From the NCBI RefSeq assembly GCF_041154455.1, contig NZ_AP028664.1, forward strand, positions 4,341,001 through 4,405,000: a DNA stretch of 64,000 nucleotides, written 5' to 3'. Source of the DNA: Variovorax sp. V213. GTDB taxonomy: Bacteria > Pseudomonadota > Gammaproteobacteria > Burkholderiales > Burkholderiaceae_C. The notes beneath the pieces are model-generated. The model was not told the origin of the DNA. It searched no databases and saw only the letters and a program-made list of their open reading frames with translations. Numbering within the stretch: position 1 is the stretch's first letter; each line of letters starts with the position of its first letter. This document shows positions 35,167 through 44,810 of this stretch, one piece after another. Position numbers and translations under genes: made by a program.

Positions 35167-36168
35167 ATGGCATTTCCTTCTTCTTCTCGCTCCCTTCGCA
35201 ATCCCGCACGCCGTGCACTCATCGCATTGGCACTTCCGCTCGTGGCGGGCGCCGCCTTCGCGCAGGCCTGGCCGTCCAGGCCGATCACGGTGATCGTGCC
35301 TTTTCCGCCGGGCGGCCCGACCGACGTCGCCACGCGCATCGTGGCGCAGAAGATGTCGCAGGGCCTGAAGCAGAACATCCTGATCGACAACCGCAGCGGC
35401 GCCTCGGGCACCATCGGCGCGGCGGTGGCCGCCAAGGCCGCGCCCGACGGCTACACCTTCATGATGCTGGCCACGCCTACGCTGCTGGCCGCTCACCTGT
35501 ACGGCCAGACCCCCTACGACATCTTCAAGAGCTTCACTCCGGTGGGCACGGTGTACGACCTCCCGATCGTGATGGTGGTCAATCCGAAATCGTTGCCTGA
35601 AGTGACCGGCCTGCAAGGCCTGATCGCCAAGGCCAAGGCCGAGGGCGGCAAGCTCAACTACACCACCGCGGGCGCCGGCAGCTTCGGTCACCTGACGACC
35701 GAGCAGCTCAAGAACATCGGCAAGTTCGAGGTGCAGCACGTGCCCTACCGCGGCAGCGCGCCGGCCGTGACCGATCTCATCGGCGGGCAGGTGCCGGCCA
35801 TGTTCTCCGACCTGGTGGCGGTGATGCCGCACATCCGCTCGGGCACGCTGCGCGCCATCGCGGTCGGCTCGGGCAAGCGCGTGAGCCTGCTGCCCGACGT
35901 GAAGACGGTGGCCGAGCAGGGCTTCCCCGGTTTCGACGCGACCTCGTGGGGCGGCCTGCTGGCACCGGCGGGCACACCCAAGGACGTGGTCGACCGCATG
36001 AGCGCCGAGCTGAAGTCCGCGCTGGCCGACAAGGAAGTGCAGGACAAGCTCGAGAGCGTGGGCTCCTTCGCGGCCTATCGCACGCCCGAGCAGACCGGCG
36101 TGCGCATGCGCCAGGACTTCGAACGCTGGGGCAAGGTCATTCGCGACAACAACATCACGAACCAGTAA
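35167..36168 (+). CDS. tripartite tricarboxylate transporter substrate-binding protein (TctC/Bug family)
   Basis: A 333-residue periplasmic receptor. The signal peptide ends at AAFAQA (about residue 33). The mature protein begins WPSRPITVIVPFPPGGPTDV, the Bug-family ligand loop. The ATG at 35167 is used; an in-frame TTG at 35155 would add four residues and neither has a good ribosome-binding site. It sits between a CoA-transferase and an acyl-CoA ligase, so its ligand is probably the acid degraded by this operon. No permease genes are adjacent. Confidence 0.9.
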   Translation: MAFPSSSRSLRNPARRALIALALPLVAGAAFAQAWPSRPITVIVPFPPGGPTDVATRIVAQKMSQGLKQNILIDNRSGASGTIGAAVAAKAAPDGYTFMMLATPTLLAAHLYGQTPYDIFKSFTPVGTVYDLPIVMVVNPKSLPEVTGLQGLIAKAKAEGGKLNYTTAGAGSFGHLTTEQLKNIGKFEVQHVPYRGSAPAVTDLIGGQVPAMFSDLVAVMPHIRSGTLRAIAVGSGKRVSLLPDVKTVAEQGFPGFDATSWGGLLAPAGTPKDVVDRMSAELKSALADKEVQDKLESVGSFAAYRTPEQTGVRMRQDFERWGKVIRDNNITNQ

Positions 36169-36215
36169 AACAGCGATTCGCGTGCGGCCGACAAGAGACA
36201 ACATCAGGAGACGAC

Positions 36216-38171
36216 ATGACAGGCAACGACAAGAAGCAGAAGAAAAAGGAAGGGGCCGGTGCGCCATTCCGCCCCCTGTTGCCGGTCCGCAGCCTCGCCG
36301 ACATCCGCAAGCTCGAAGAGACGCCGCTTGCGCAGGCGCTGACGGTTCGCAACACCTACGAGATCTTCCGCAACGCGGGCGCGGCCTTCGGCGGCAAGAC
36401 CGCGCTGACCTTCCTGCGCACCGGCAACCCGGCCGACGAGCCGATCCGCTGGTCGTACGCCGAGTTGCTCGCGCGCATCCACCGGACCGCGAACATGCTG
36501 CATGCGCTGGGCGTGGGTCCGCAGGACGCGGTGGCGGTGCTGCTGCCGGGCTGCCTCGAGTACCACCTCGCGCTCTGGGGCGGCGAGGCGGCGGGCATCG
36601 TGCAGCCGCTCAACCCGCTGCTGACCGACGAGAAGCTGGTGGCGCTGATGACCGCCGGCCGCGCCAAGGTGCTGATCGCCTACGGCTCCGACAGCGAGTC
36701 GGGCATGTGGTCGAAGGCCATGCGCCTGCGCGGGCAGGTGCCCACGCTCACGACCGTGCTGCGCGTGGCGCCGCATGACGAAGCGCCGGGGGCGGCGAGT
36801 GCATTGCCCGAAGGGGTGGCCGACTTCGACGCACTGCGCGCCGTGCAGCCGGCCGACCGGCTGGTGAGCGGCCGCGACATCGCGCCCACCGATATCGCCG
36901 CCTACTTTCATACCGGCGGCACCACCGGCGCCCCGAAGCTCGCGCGCCACAGCCATGGCGCGCAGGTGTTCACCGCGTGGGCCAGCGTGCAGGTCGCGGG
37001 CATGAACGAACAAGGCATCTCGATCAATGGATATCCGCTGTTCCACGTGGCAGGCGTGCTGCCCGCCTCGCTGGCGTCGCTCTCGGCAGGCATGGAGGTG
37101 ATCATTCCGACGACCTCGCTGCTGCGCAACAAGGAGGTGCTCGCCAACTACTGGAAGCTGGTCGAGAAATACCGGCCGACTTCACTCTCTGCCGTGCCCA
37201 CGGTGCTTGCGGCGCTGGCGAACGTGCCGCTAGCTGGCGCCGACATTTCATCGATCGGCTACTGCCGCACGGGCGCCGCCGTGCTCTCGCCGGAACTGGC
37301 CGCGCGCTTCGAGCGCCTGTTCGGCCTGCATGTGCACGAGAGCCTGGGCATGACCGAGATGGCCGGCATCTCGACCATCACGCCGCCCGGCGTGGACGGG
37401 CCCGCGGGCTGCGTCGGGTTTCCGCTGCCCTACATGCAGATGCGCATCGTGGCGCTCGACGAGCACGGCAACGCCAGCGACCGCGACCTGCCGCCGGGCG
37501 AGCAGGGCATGGTGCTGTTCAAGTCGCCCAACCTGTTTTCGGGTTTCGTCGATCCGGCCGACAACGCCAAGGCTTTCACGGCCGACGGCTGGCTTGCCAC
37601 CGGCGACCTGGGCTGGATCGATGGCGACGGAAGGCTCAACCTCAGCGGCCGCTCGAAGGACCTGATCATCCGCAGCGGCCACAACATCGATCCCAAGGTG
37701 ATCGAGGACGCGCTGGGCGCGCATCCCGCGGTGCAGCTGTGCGCGGCGGTGGGCGCGCCCGATGCGTATGCGGGTGAACTGCCGGTGGTCTTCGCGACGC
37801 TGGTGCCGGGCGCATCGGCCACCGAGGACGAGCTGCTGGCCTTCGCCGCCGCACGCGTCGACGAGGCACCCGCCAAGCCCCGGTCGGTGATCGTCATCGG
37901 GAACATGCCGATGACCAACGTCGGCAAGATCTACAAGCCCGAACTTCGCGCCATGGCCGCGAGCCGCGTGGTGGCGACCACCGTAGCGCAAATCTGCGAC
38001 GAGCTCGGCGTGGCGGAAGCCGCACGGCCGCGCGTGCACGGCGAGGGCGAGAGCCTGGTACAGGTGCGCATCGATGCGGGGGCCGCGGGCGCGCTCGCCG
38101 CATCGCTGCGGGAGCGGGTCCGCACGGCGCTCGAGCCGCTTCCATTCAAGACGCGGGTGCTCGTGGAATAG
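36216..38171 (+). CDS. acyl-CoA synthetase (AMP-dependent ligase)
   Basis: A 651-residue adenylate-forming enzyme that activates a carboxylic acid to its CoA ester with ATP. The P-loop is AYFHTGGTTGAPKLARHSHG (about residues 228-247), the A5 motif is HESLGMTEMAGIST, and the A7/A8 motifs are GWLATGDLGWIDGDGRLNL and GRSKDLIIRSGHNIDP. A lysine-rich N-terminus (KKQKKKEGAG) and a C-terminal extension of about 70 residues beyond the usual catalytic Lys region (TNVGKIYKPEL) make it longer than typical. It corresponds functionally to pimA of the pimelate set but sits later in the order. AGGAG precedes the ATG. Confidence 0.9.
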   Translation: MTGNDKKQKKKEGAGAPFRPLLPVRSLADIRKLEETPLAQALTVRNTYEIFRNAGAAFGGKTALTFLRTGNPADEPIRWSYAELLARIHRTANMLHALGVGPQDAVAVLLPGCLEYHLALWGGEAAGIVQPLNPLLTDEKLVALMTAGRAKVLIAYGSDSESGMWSKAMRLRGQVPTLTTVLRVAPHDEAPGAASALPEGVADFDALRAVQPADRLVSGRDIAPTDIAAYFHTGGTTGAPKLARHSHGAQVFTAWASVQVAGMNEQGISINGYPLFHVAGVLPASLASLSAGMEVIIPTTSLLRNKEVLANYWKLVEKYRPTSLSAVPTVLAALANVPLAGADISSIGYCRTGAAVLSPELAARFERLFGLHVHESLGMTEMAGISTITPPGVDGPAGCVGFPLPYMQMRIVALDEHGNASDRDLPPGEQGMVLFKSPNLFSGFVDPADNAKAFTADGWLATGDLGWIDGDGRLNLSGRSKDLIIRSGHNIDPKVIEDALGAHPAVQLCAAVGAPDAYAGELPVVFATLVPGASATEDELLAFAAARVDEAPAKPRSVIVIGNMPMTNVGKIYKPELRAMAASRVVATTVAQICDELGVAEAARPRVHGEGESLVQVRIDAGAAGALAASLRERVRTALEPLPFKTRVLVE

Positions 38172-38226
38172 CCACGCCCCGTTTCCTTCGACAGACAACA
38201 CAACGACATCCGGAGACATCGAAAGC

Positions 38227-39231
38227 ATGAACGCAACTTCCACCCCTCGCGGGCTCACCCGCCGTGCCCTGCACTGCGGCATTGCCTCGCTCGCGCTTGC
38301 GGCCACGGGCGCCAGCTGGGCCCAGACCTACCCGAACAAGCCGATCCGCATGGTGGTGCCCTTTGCAGCCGGCGGCGCGACCGACGTGCTGGCCCGCGTG
38401 CTGGGCGAGAAGATGGCGGCGGGGCTGGGCCAGCCCGTCATCGTCGACAACAAGCCCGGCGCCGCCGGGATCATCGGCACCGATGCCGTGGCCAAGGCGC
38501 CGGCCGATGGCTACACCATCGTGCTGTCGCTGAGCAACTCGCTTCTGACCAACCAGTTCCTGTACGAGAAGCTGCCCTACGACACCCAGCGCGACCTCAC
38601 GCTGGTCTACCAGATCGCCACTGCACCACTGGTGCTGGTGGTACACCCCAGCGTGCCCGCCAGCACCGGGCCCGAACTGCTGAAGTATGTGGTCGCCAAC
38701 AAGGGCAAGGTGGCTTACGGCTCCTACGGCGTGGGCGCCTATCCGCACCTGGCGGGTGCGCACATGAGTCTCACGCAGAAGGCCGAGATGAACCACATCG
38801 CCTACAAGGGCGAATCGCCGATGCTGCAGGACCTGATCGGCGGCCAGATCCAGATGGCCTTCGCGAGCGCGCTGGTGGCCAAGCCCCACATCGAGGCGGG
38901 CAAGCTCAAGGCCATCGGCGTGAGCGGCGAACGCCGCATGGCGACGCTGCCCAACGTACCCACGCTGGCCGAGCAGGGGCTGAAGGACGAGGCCTACCGC
39001 GTGACCGGCTGGCTCGCCATCGCCATGCCGGCCGGAACGCCCAAGCCCATCGTGCAGCGCATCGCCGAGGAAGTGGGCAAGGCCACCCGCCAGCCCGACG
39101 TGCAGGCGCGCGTGGCGGCCATGGGCTTCGACTTGAAGGACAGCTCACCCGAGGCTTTCAACGCGGTGTACAAGAAGGAAAGCCCCGTCTGGGAGCGCCT
39201 GATCAAGGATTCGGGCGCCAGGCTCGAGTAG
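38227..39231 (+). CDS. tripartite tricarboxylate transporter substrate-binding protein (TctC/Bug family)
   Basis: A 334-residue receptor, second in this operon. An N-terminal Tat-like start (TRRALHCGIASLALAATGAS) leads to cleavage near SWAQT (about residue 34). Mature start YPNKPIRMVVPFAAGGATDV. It is clearly a paralogue of the receptors at 4169-5179 and 35167-36168 but not a recent duplicate (first strands and loops differ). CGGAGA precedes the ATG. Ligand unknown; association with the ligase suggests a carboxylate. Confidence 0.92.
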   Translation: MNATSTPRGLTRRALHCGIASLALAATGASWAQTYPNKPIRMVVPFAAGGATDVLARVLGEKMAAGLGQPVIVDNKPGAAGIIGTDAVAKAPADGYTIVLSLSNSLLTNQFLYEKLPYDTQRDLTLVYQIATAPLVLVVHPSVPASTGPELLKYVVANKGKVAYGSYGVGAYPHLAGAHMSLTQKAEMNHIAYKGESPMLQDLIGGQIQMAFASALVAKPHIEAGKLKAIGVSGERRMATLPNVPTLAEQGLKDEAYRVTGWLAIAMPAGTPKPIVQRIAEEVGKATRQPDVQARVAAMGFDLKDSSPEAFNAVYKKESPVWERLIKDSGARLE

Positions 39232-39303
39232 CACGCCGGGCCTCGAAGGGGGGCCGAGGGGACTGGGGAACGGACCGCAGCTTAGGAAAACCCCGATGAA
39301 CGG

Positions 39304-39324
39304 ATGGTCATGGATCGTTACCAT
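39304..39324. promoter_or_regulatory. possible operator upstream of the TRAP transporter
   Basis: ATGGT (39304-39308) and ACCAT (39320-39324) are inverted around eleven bases, with extra matches inside (9 of the 11 outermost-to-inner base pairs except three). It lies 27 bases before the TRAP small-permease start. It is a weak but symmetrical candidate regulator site; the regulator is unknown. Confidence 0.35.
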
Positions 39325-39350
39325 TCATAGCTGCTTCCCCCTCTCCCTCG

Positions 39351-39932
39351 ATGACCACTCCCAACGAGTCCGGCCCTTTGCTGGACGCCGCCAGCCCCCT
39401 TCCCCCAGACATCGAAGCCGCCGACGAGCCCACCAAGGTGCCGCTCGCCATCGAAGACTGGCTCACCGTCATCGTCATGGGTGCGCTGGCGCTCATCACC
39501 TTTGCCAACGTGCTGGTGCGCTACTTCACCGACTCTTCGTTTGCGTGGACGGAAGAGTTCTCCGTTTTCCTGATGATCATGCTGGCGCTGGTGGCCGGCT
39601 CGGCCGCGGTGGCGCGCGACCGGCACATCCGCATCGAATACTTTTCCGAGAGCGGATCGATGGCACGCCGCAAGCGGCTCGCGCAATTCGGCGCGCTCAT
39701 GATCGCCATCCTCTTCGGCCTGATCGGCGCGCTCAGCATCCGCATGGTGTGGGACGACTATCGCTTCGACGAGACCACGCCCGGCATCGGGCTGCCGGCC
39801 TGGTGGTATTCGATGTGGCTGCCGATCGTGTCCTTGGCCATCGCGCTGCGCGCGGTGGGCCTGATGATCCGCCGCGGCCGCAAGGAATACGGCGACAACG
39901 AAAACCGCACCGGCAAGGGCGACGCATCGTGA
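39351..39932 (+). CDS. TRAP transporter small permease (DctQ type)
   Basis: A 193-residue inner-membrane protein with four predicted helices (around residues 38-58, 70-90, 110-130 and 150-170) after a cytoplasmic tail of about 30 residues. The DctQ signature ANVLVRYFTDSSFAWTEEFS (about 54-73) is clear. It forms the membrane unit with the next gene's product, which starts inside its stop codon. Ion-gradient-driven uptake of an organic acid or related solute is the family role. Confidence 0.92.
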   Translation: MTTPNESGPLLDAASPLPPDIEAADEPTKVPLAIEDWLTVIVMGALALITFANVLVRYFTDSSFAWTEEFSVFLMIMLALVAGSAAVARDRHIRIEYFSESGSMARRKRLAQFGALMIAILFGLIGALSIRMVWDDYRFDETTPGIGLPAWWYSMWLPIVSLAIALRAVGLMIRRGRKEYGDNENRTGKGDAS

Positions 39933-41227
39933 TCGCCACCCTGCTCTTCGTCGCCTTCGTCGCGATGATGCTGGTGGGCGTGCCCATCGGCGCCGCGCTG
40001 GGCCTGGCCGGAGCCGCCTGCATTGCGCTCGCCAACAGCGACGCCCAGTGGTTCGGCCTGCTGGCCGTGCCGCAGAACTTCTATGCCGGTCTCGGCAAAT
40101 ATCCGCTGCTGGCCATTCCGATGTTCGTGCTGGTGGGCTCCATCTTCGACCGCTCGGGCGTGGCGCTGCGGCTCGTCAACTTTGCGGTGGCCATCGTCGG
40201 GCGCGGCCCGGGCATGCTGCCGCTGGTGGCCATTGCGGTGGCGATGTTCCTCGGCGGCATCTCGGGCTCGGGCCCGGCCAATGCCGCCGCCGTGGGCGCG
40301 GTGATGATCGCGGCCATGTCGCGCGCGGGCTACCCGGCGGCCTTCTCGGCCAGCGTGGTGGGCGCCGCGGCGGCCACCGACATCCTGATTCCGCCCTCGG
40401 TCGCCTTCATCGTCTACTCGGTGCTGGTGCCCGGCGCCTCGGTGCCGGCGCTGTTCGCGGCCGGCATGATCCCGGGCGTGATGGCCGGACTGGCGCTGAT
40501 GATCCCGGCCGTGCTGCTGGCTCGCCAGCACAAGATGGGCGCGCTCGAATCGACGCTGCCGCGCCCGCCGTTCTGGAAGAGCCTGCGCGAAGCGATCTGG
40601 GGACTGGCTGCGCCGGTGCTCATTCTGGGTGGCATGCGCGCCGGCTGGTTCACGCCGACCGAAGCCGCGGTGGTGGCGGTGTTCTACGGCCTCTTCGTGG
40701 GCATGTGCATTCACCGGACCATCAAGGTGCGCGACCTGTTCGTCATATTGCGCGAGTCGGGCGAGCTCTCGGCGGTGATCCTGCTGGTGGTGTCGCTCGC
40801 GGGCATCTTCGCGTACTCGCTCTCCACACTGGGCATCATCGATCCGGTGACGCGCGCGATCGTGAACTCGGGCCTGGGCGAATACGGCATCCTGGCGCTC
40901 TTGATCCTGCTGCTCATCACGGTGGGCATGTTCCTCGACGGCGTGTCGATCTTCCTGATCTTCGTGCCGCTCCTGCTGCCCATCGTGCAGTACTACAAAT
41001 GGGACCCGGTGTGGTTCGGTGTGATCCTCACGCTCAAGGTCGCGCTCGGCCAGTTCACGCCGCCGCTCGCGGTCAACCTCATGGTGTCGTGCCGCATCGC
41101 CAAGGTGCGCATGGAAGAAACCGTGCGGTGGGTGGGCTGGATGCTGTTCTCGATGTTCGTGGTGATGGTGCTCGTCATCGCGTTTCCGGAACTCGCGCTC
41201 TGGCTGCCGCGCAAGCTGGGCTACTGA
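39929..41227 (+). CDS. TRAP transporter large permease (DctM type)
   Basis: A 432-residue protein of about twelve hydrophobic segments, the transport channel. Start is GTG at 39929, overlapping the DctQ stop (GTGA). Family motifs include AVAMFLGGISGSGPANAAAV (about 104-123), AAATDILIPPSVAFIVYSVL (about 148-167) and the late FDG/PxF region TVGMFLDGVSIFLIFVPLLL. Coupled to DctQ and followed by the binding protein after 34 bases. Confidence 0.93.
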   Translation: MIATLLFVAFVAMMLVGVPIGAALGLAGAACIALANSDAQWFGLLAVPQNFYAGLGKYPLLAIPMFVLVGSIFDRSGVALRLVNFAVAIVGRGPGMLPLVAIAVAMFLGGISGSGPANAAAVGAVMIAAMSRAGYPAAFSASVVGAAAATDILIPPSVAFIVYSVLVPGASVPALFAAGMIPGVMAGLALMIPAVLLARQHKMGALESTLPRPPFWKSLREAIWGLAAPVLILGGMRAGWFTPTEAAVVAVFYGLFVGMCIHRTIKVRDLFVILRESGELSAVILLVVSLAGIFAYSLSTLGIIDPVTRAIVNSGLGEYGILALLILLLITVGMFLDGVSIFLIFVPLLLPIVQYYKWDPVWFGVILTLKVALGQFTPPLAVNLMVSCRIAKVRMEETVRWVGWMLFSMFVVMVLVIAFPELALWLPRKLGY

Positions 41228-41261
41228 TTATTTCGTTCCATCTACAAAGAGGAGACCTTCC

Positions 41262-42299
41262 ATGAAATTCCGCCGCACCCTGCTCGGCTTCGCCGCCGCA
41301 GCGACCGCCCTGGGCCTGTTCTCGACCGGCGCCATGGCGCAGGCCGCCTACAAGCCCGAATACAAGATGTCGCTGGTGCTCGGCCCGCCGACGCCCTGGG
41401 GCCAGGCCGGGAAACTCTGGGCCGATCTCGTGAAGGAGCGCACCCAGGGCCGCATCAACATCAAGCTCTACCCCGGCGTGTCGCTCATTCAAGGTGACCA
41501 GACCCGCGAGTTCAGCGCACTGCGCCAGGGCGTGATCGACATGGCCGTGGGCTCGACCATCAACTGGTCGCCGCAGGTCAAGCAGCTCAACCTGTTCTCT
41601 ATGCCTTTCCTGATGCCCGACTATGCGGCCATCGACGCGCTCACGCAGGGCGACGTGGGCAAGGAAATGTTCAAGACCCTCGACAAGGCCGGCGTGGTGC
41701 CGCTCGCCTGGGGCGAAAACGGCTACCGCGAGATCACCAACTCGAAGAAGCCGATCAGGTCGCCCGAAGACCTGAAAGGCATGAAGATCCGCGTGGTCGG
41801 CTCGCCGATCTATTCCGACATGTTCACCGCGCTGGGCGCCAACCCCACGCAGATGAGCTGGGCCGACGCCCAGCCCGCGCTCGCCAGCGGCGCGGTCGAC
41901 GGCCAGGAGAATCCGCTGTTCCTGTTCACCGTGCTCAAGATGCAGAACGTGGGACAGAAATTCGTCACCACCTGGGGCTACGTGGCCGACCCGCTGGTCT
42001 TCGTGGTCAACAAGGAAATCTGGACCTCGTGGACGCCGGCCGACCAGGCCATCGTGCGCCAGGCCGCCGTCGACGCCGGCAAGCAGGAGATCGAACTCGC
42101 GCGCAAGGGCCTCGTGGAAGCCGACAAGCCGGTGCTGAAAGACATCGCCGGCATGGGCGTGACCGTGACCCAGCTCACGCCCACGGAGCGCGAAGCCTTC
42201 GTGAAAGCCACGCGGCCGGTCTACGACAAGTGGAAGACCACTGTGGGCACGGACCTGGTGGCAATGGCCGAGAAAGCCATCGCGGCGCGCAAGAAGTAA
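41262..42299 (+). CDS. TRAP transporter substrate-binding protein (DctP type)
   Basis: A 345-residue periplasmic receptor. The signal peptide ends at GAMAQA (about residue 26). The DctP core includes RINIKLYPGVSLIQGDQTRE and KGMKIRVVGSPIYSDMFTAL with the conserved Arg that binds a ligand carboxylate. AGGAGA precedes the ATG. Gene order Q-M-P is a complete TRAP set. The neighbouring nucleoside hydrolase hints at a ribosyl or purine-related ligand, but a carboxylate is equally possible. Confidence 0.93.
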   Translation: MKFRRTLLGFAAAATALGLFSTGAMAQAAYKPEYKMSLVLGPPTPWGQAGKLWADLVKERTQGRINIKLYPGVSLIQGDQTREFSALRQGVIDMAVGSTINWSPQVKQLNLFSMPFLMPDYAAIDALTQGDVGKEMFKTLDKAGVVPLAWGENGYREITNSKKPIRSPEDLKGMKIRVVGSPIYSDMFTALGANPTQMSWADAQPALASGAVDGQENPLFLFTVLKMQNVGQKFVTTWGYVADPLVFVVNKEIWTSWTPADQAIVRQAAVDAGKQEIELARKGLVEADKPVLKDIAGMGVTVTQLTPTEREAFVKATRPVYDKWKTTVGTDLVAMAEKAIAARKK

Positions 42300-42346
42300 G
42301 TCAACAGGGCCCGGCGTCATTTCAGGGTGGCCGCGACAATGTCGCG

Positions 42347-43285
42347 ATGCACACCCTGATCATCGACACGGACCCCGGCGCGGACGATGTGATCGCGCTG
42401 CTGTTTGCCATGGCGGCGCCTGAAGCGCTGAAGCTTCAGGCGCTGACCACGGTGGCCGGCAACGTCCCGCTGGCCAAGACCTCGCGCAACGCGCGCCTCG
42501 CCTGCGAATGGGCCGGCCGGCCGGACCTTCCGGTGTACGCCGGCGCGGAACGTCCGCTGCAACGCACACCCATCTACGCGGCCAACATCCACGGCCGCGA
42601 AGGCATCACCGGCGCCCGGGTTCACGAGCCGGCCGCGCCGCTGGCCGAAGGCCATGCGGTCGACTACCTGATCCGCACGCTGCGCGCTGCACCCGAGCGA
42701 AGCGTGACGCTCGCGATGCTAGGACCGCAAACCAACCTGGCACTCGCCCTCGCGCAAGCCCCCGACATCGTGCGCGGCCTGCGCGAACTGGTGCTCATGG
42801 CCGGCGCGCATTTCAACGGCGGCAACATCACGCCCACGGCGGAATTCAACGTGTTCGCCGATCCGCATGCGGCCGAGGCCGTGCTGAAGAGCGGCGTGCC
42901 GATCACCATGCTGCCGCTCGACGTGACGCACAAGATTCTCACGAGCGACGAGCGCATCGCGCGGCTGTGCAACATCGGCAACCAGGCCGGCAAGGTCGTC
43001 GCCGACATCCTGGGCGCCTATGCGCCGCAGGAGATGCAGCACTACGACATGCCCGGCGGCCCGGTGCACGACGCCACCGTCATCGCCTACCTGCTGCAGC
43101 CCTTGCTCTTCAGTGGCAGGCTGATCAACGTCGAAGTCGACAGCCGCGAAGGGATGGGCTTTGGGCAGACCGTGGCCGACTGGTACGGCAGCCTGAAGCG
43201 CCCTGCCAACGTGAACTGGATCGTGGACGGCGATGCGCAGGGCTTCTTCGATCTGCTGACCGATCACATCGCACGGCTGCCATGA
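42347..43285 (+). CDS. inosine-uridine-type nucleoside hydrolase
   Basis: A 312-residue enzyme that hydrolyses the N-glycosidic bond of ribonucleosides. The N-terminal calcium site IIDTDPGADDVIALLFAMAA (D7, D9, D13, D14) is intact. VLMAGAHFNGGNITPTAEFN (about 150-169) is the substrate segment, and the last acidic ligand lies in PGGPVHDATV (His and Asp at about 242-243). It lies 48 bases after the TRAP receptor gene with no terminator between, so it is probably the fourth gene of that operon. A bidirectional terminator follows. Confidence 0.9.
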   Translation: MHTLIIDTDPGADDVIALLFAMAAPEALKLQALTTVAGNVPLAKTSRNARLACEWAGRPDLPVYAGAERPLQRTPIYAANIHGREGITGARVHEPAAPLAEGHAVDYLIRTLRAAPERSVTLAMLGPQTNLALALAQAPDIVRGLRELVLMAGAHFNGGNITPTAEFNVFADPHAAEAVLKSGVPITMLPLDVTHKILTSDERIARLCNIGNQAGKVVADILGAYAPQEMQHYDMPGGPVHDATVIAYLLQPLLFSGRLINVEVDSREGMGFGQTVADWYGSLKRPANVNWIVDGDAQGFFDLLTDHIARLP

Positions 43286-43293
43286 ACAAATGA

Positions 43294-43323
43294 AAAAGCC
43301 ACGCTGCGAACAGCGTGGCTTTT
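43294..43323. terminator. bidirectional terminator between nucleoside hydrolase and gltL
   Basis: AAAAGCCACGCTG (43294-43306) pairs perfectly with CAGCGTGGCTTTT (43311-43323) around CGAA. T-runs on both strands serve the convergent TRAP/nucleoside-hydrolase and glt operons. Confidence 0.93.
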
Positions 43324-43344
43324 GTCTTCTTGCGCCGCAGCGGA

Positions 43345-44094
<750 letters not shown>

Positions 44095-44119
44095 TTCTTT
44101 CTCCGGTTCAGCCACTCGA

Positions 44120-44809
44120 TTAGCGAATGATGGCAATCTTCTTGTGGAGGCGCTTGACGAGCCACGACAAGACATAGCACATGATGAAGTAAACGACGGC
44201 CGCGAGCAGGTAGGCCTCGATCGGACGGCCGAAGTTCTTGCCCGCGGTCTCGAAGCCCTTGAGCATGTCGTAGGCACCGATGGCGTAGACCAGCGAGGTG
44301 TCCTGGAACAGGATGATGGTCTGCGTGAGCAGCACCGGCAGCATGTTGCGGAACGCCTGCGGCAACACGATCAGGCGCATGTTCTGGCCGTAGGTCATGC
44401 CGACCGCCTGGCCCGCATACACCTGGCCGCGCGGGATCGACTGGATGCCCGCGCGCATGATCTCGCTGAAGTAGGCCGCTTCGAACGCGATGAAGGTGAT
44501 CACGGCCGAGATTTCGGAGCGGTAGTTCGAGCCGACAGAACCGAAGGCCGCGTAGAACGACGCCGGCACCAGCAGGAAGAACCACAGGATCACCATCACG
44601 AGCGGAATGCTGCGCATGCCGTTGACGTAGATGGCGGCCGGCGCGTCGAGCCACTTCTTGCCCGACAGGCGCATGAGCGCCAGCACGGTGCCGAAGAGCA
44701 CGCCCCCAATGGTGGCCACGATCGTCAGCATGATGCTGAAGTAGAAGCCCTTGACGACGAAGTTGCTGATGACGTCCCAGTTATAGAACGACAGGTCGAG
44801 ATTCATCAT
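44120..44809 (-). CDS. gltK: glutamate/aspartate ABC transporter permease
   Basis: A 229-residue permease with about five helices. The start MMNLDLSFYNWDVISNFVVK and the loop AGIQSIPRGQVYAGQAVGMT (the ATPase-contact EAA-type region, about 117-136) match GltK. It begins one base after the gltJ stop and ends 25 bases before gltL. GGGGGA precedes the ATG. Confidence 0.94.
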   Translation of the reverse strand: MMNLDLSFYNWDVISNFVVKGFYFSIMLTIVATIGGVLFGTVLALMRLSGKKWLDAPAAIYVNGMRSIPLVMVILWFFLLVPASFYAAFGSVGSNYRSEISAVITFIAFEAAYFSEIMRAGIQSIPRGQVYAGQAVGMTYGQNMRLIVLPQAFRNMLPVLLTQTIILFQDTSLVYAIGAYDMLKGFETAGKNFGRPIEAYLLAAVVYFIMCYVLSWLVKRLHKKIAIIR

Positions 44810-44810
44810 G

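Noticed and set aside
33874..36267. Long minus-strand frame opposite the CoA-transferase and TctC genes
   Set aside because: His/Arg/Ala-rich antisense shadow; both opposite genes have intact family motifs and start sites.
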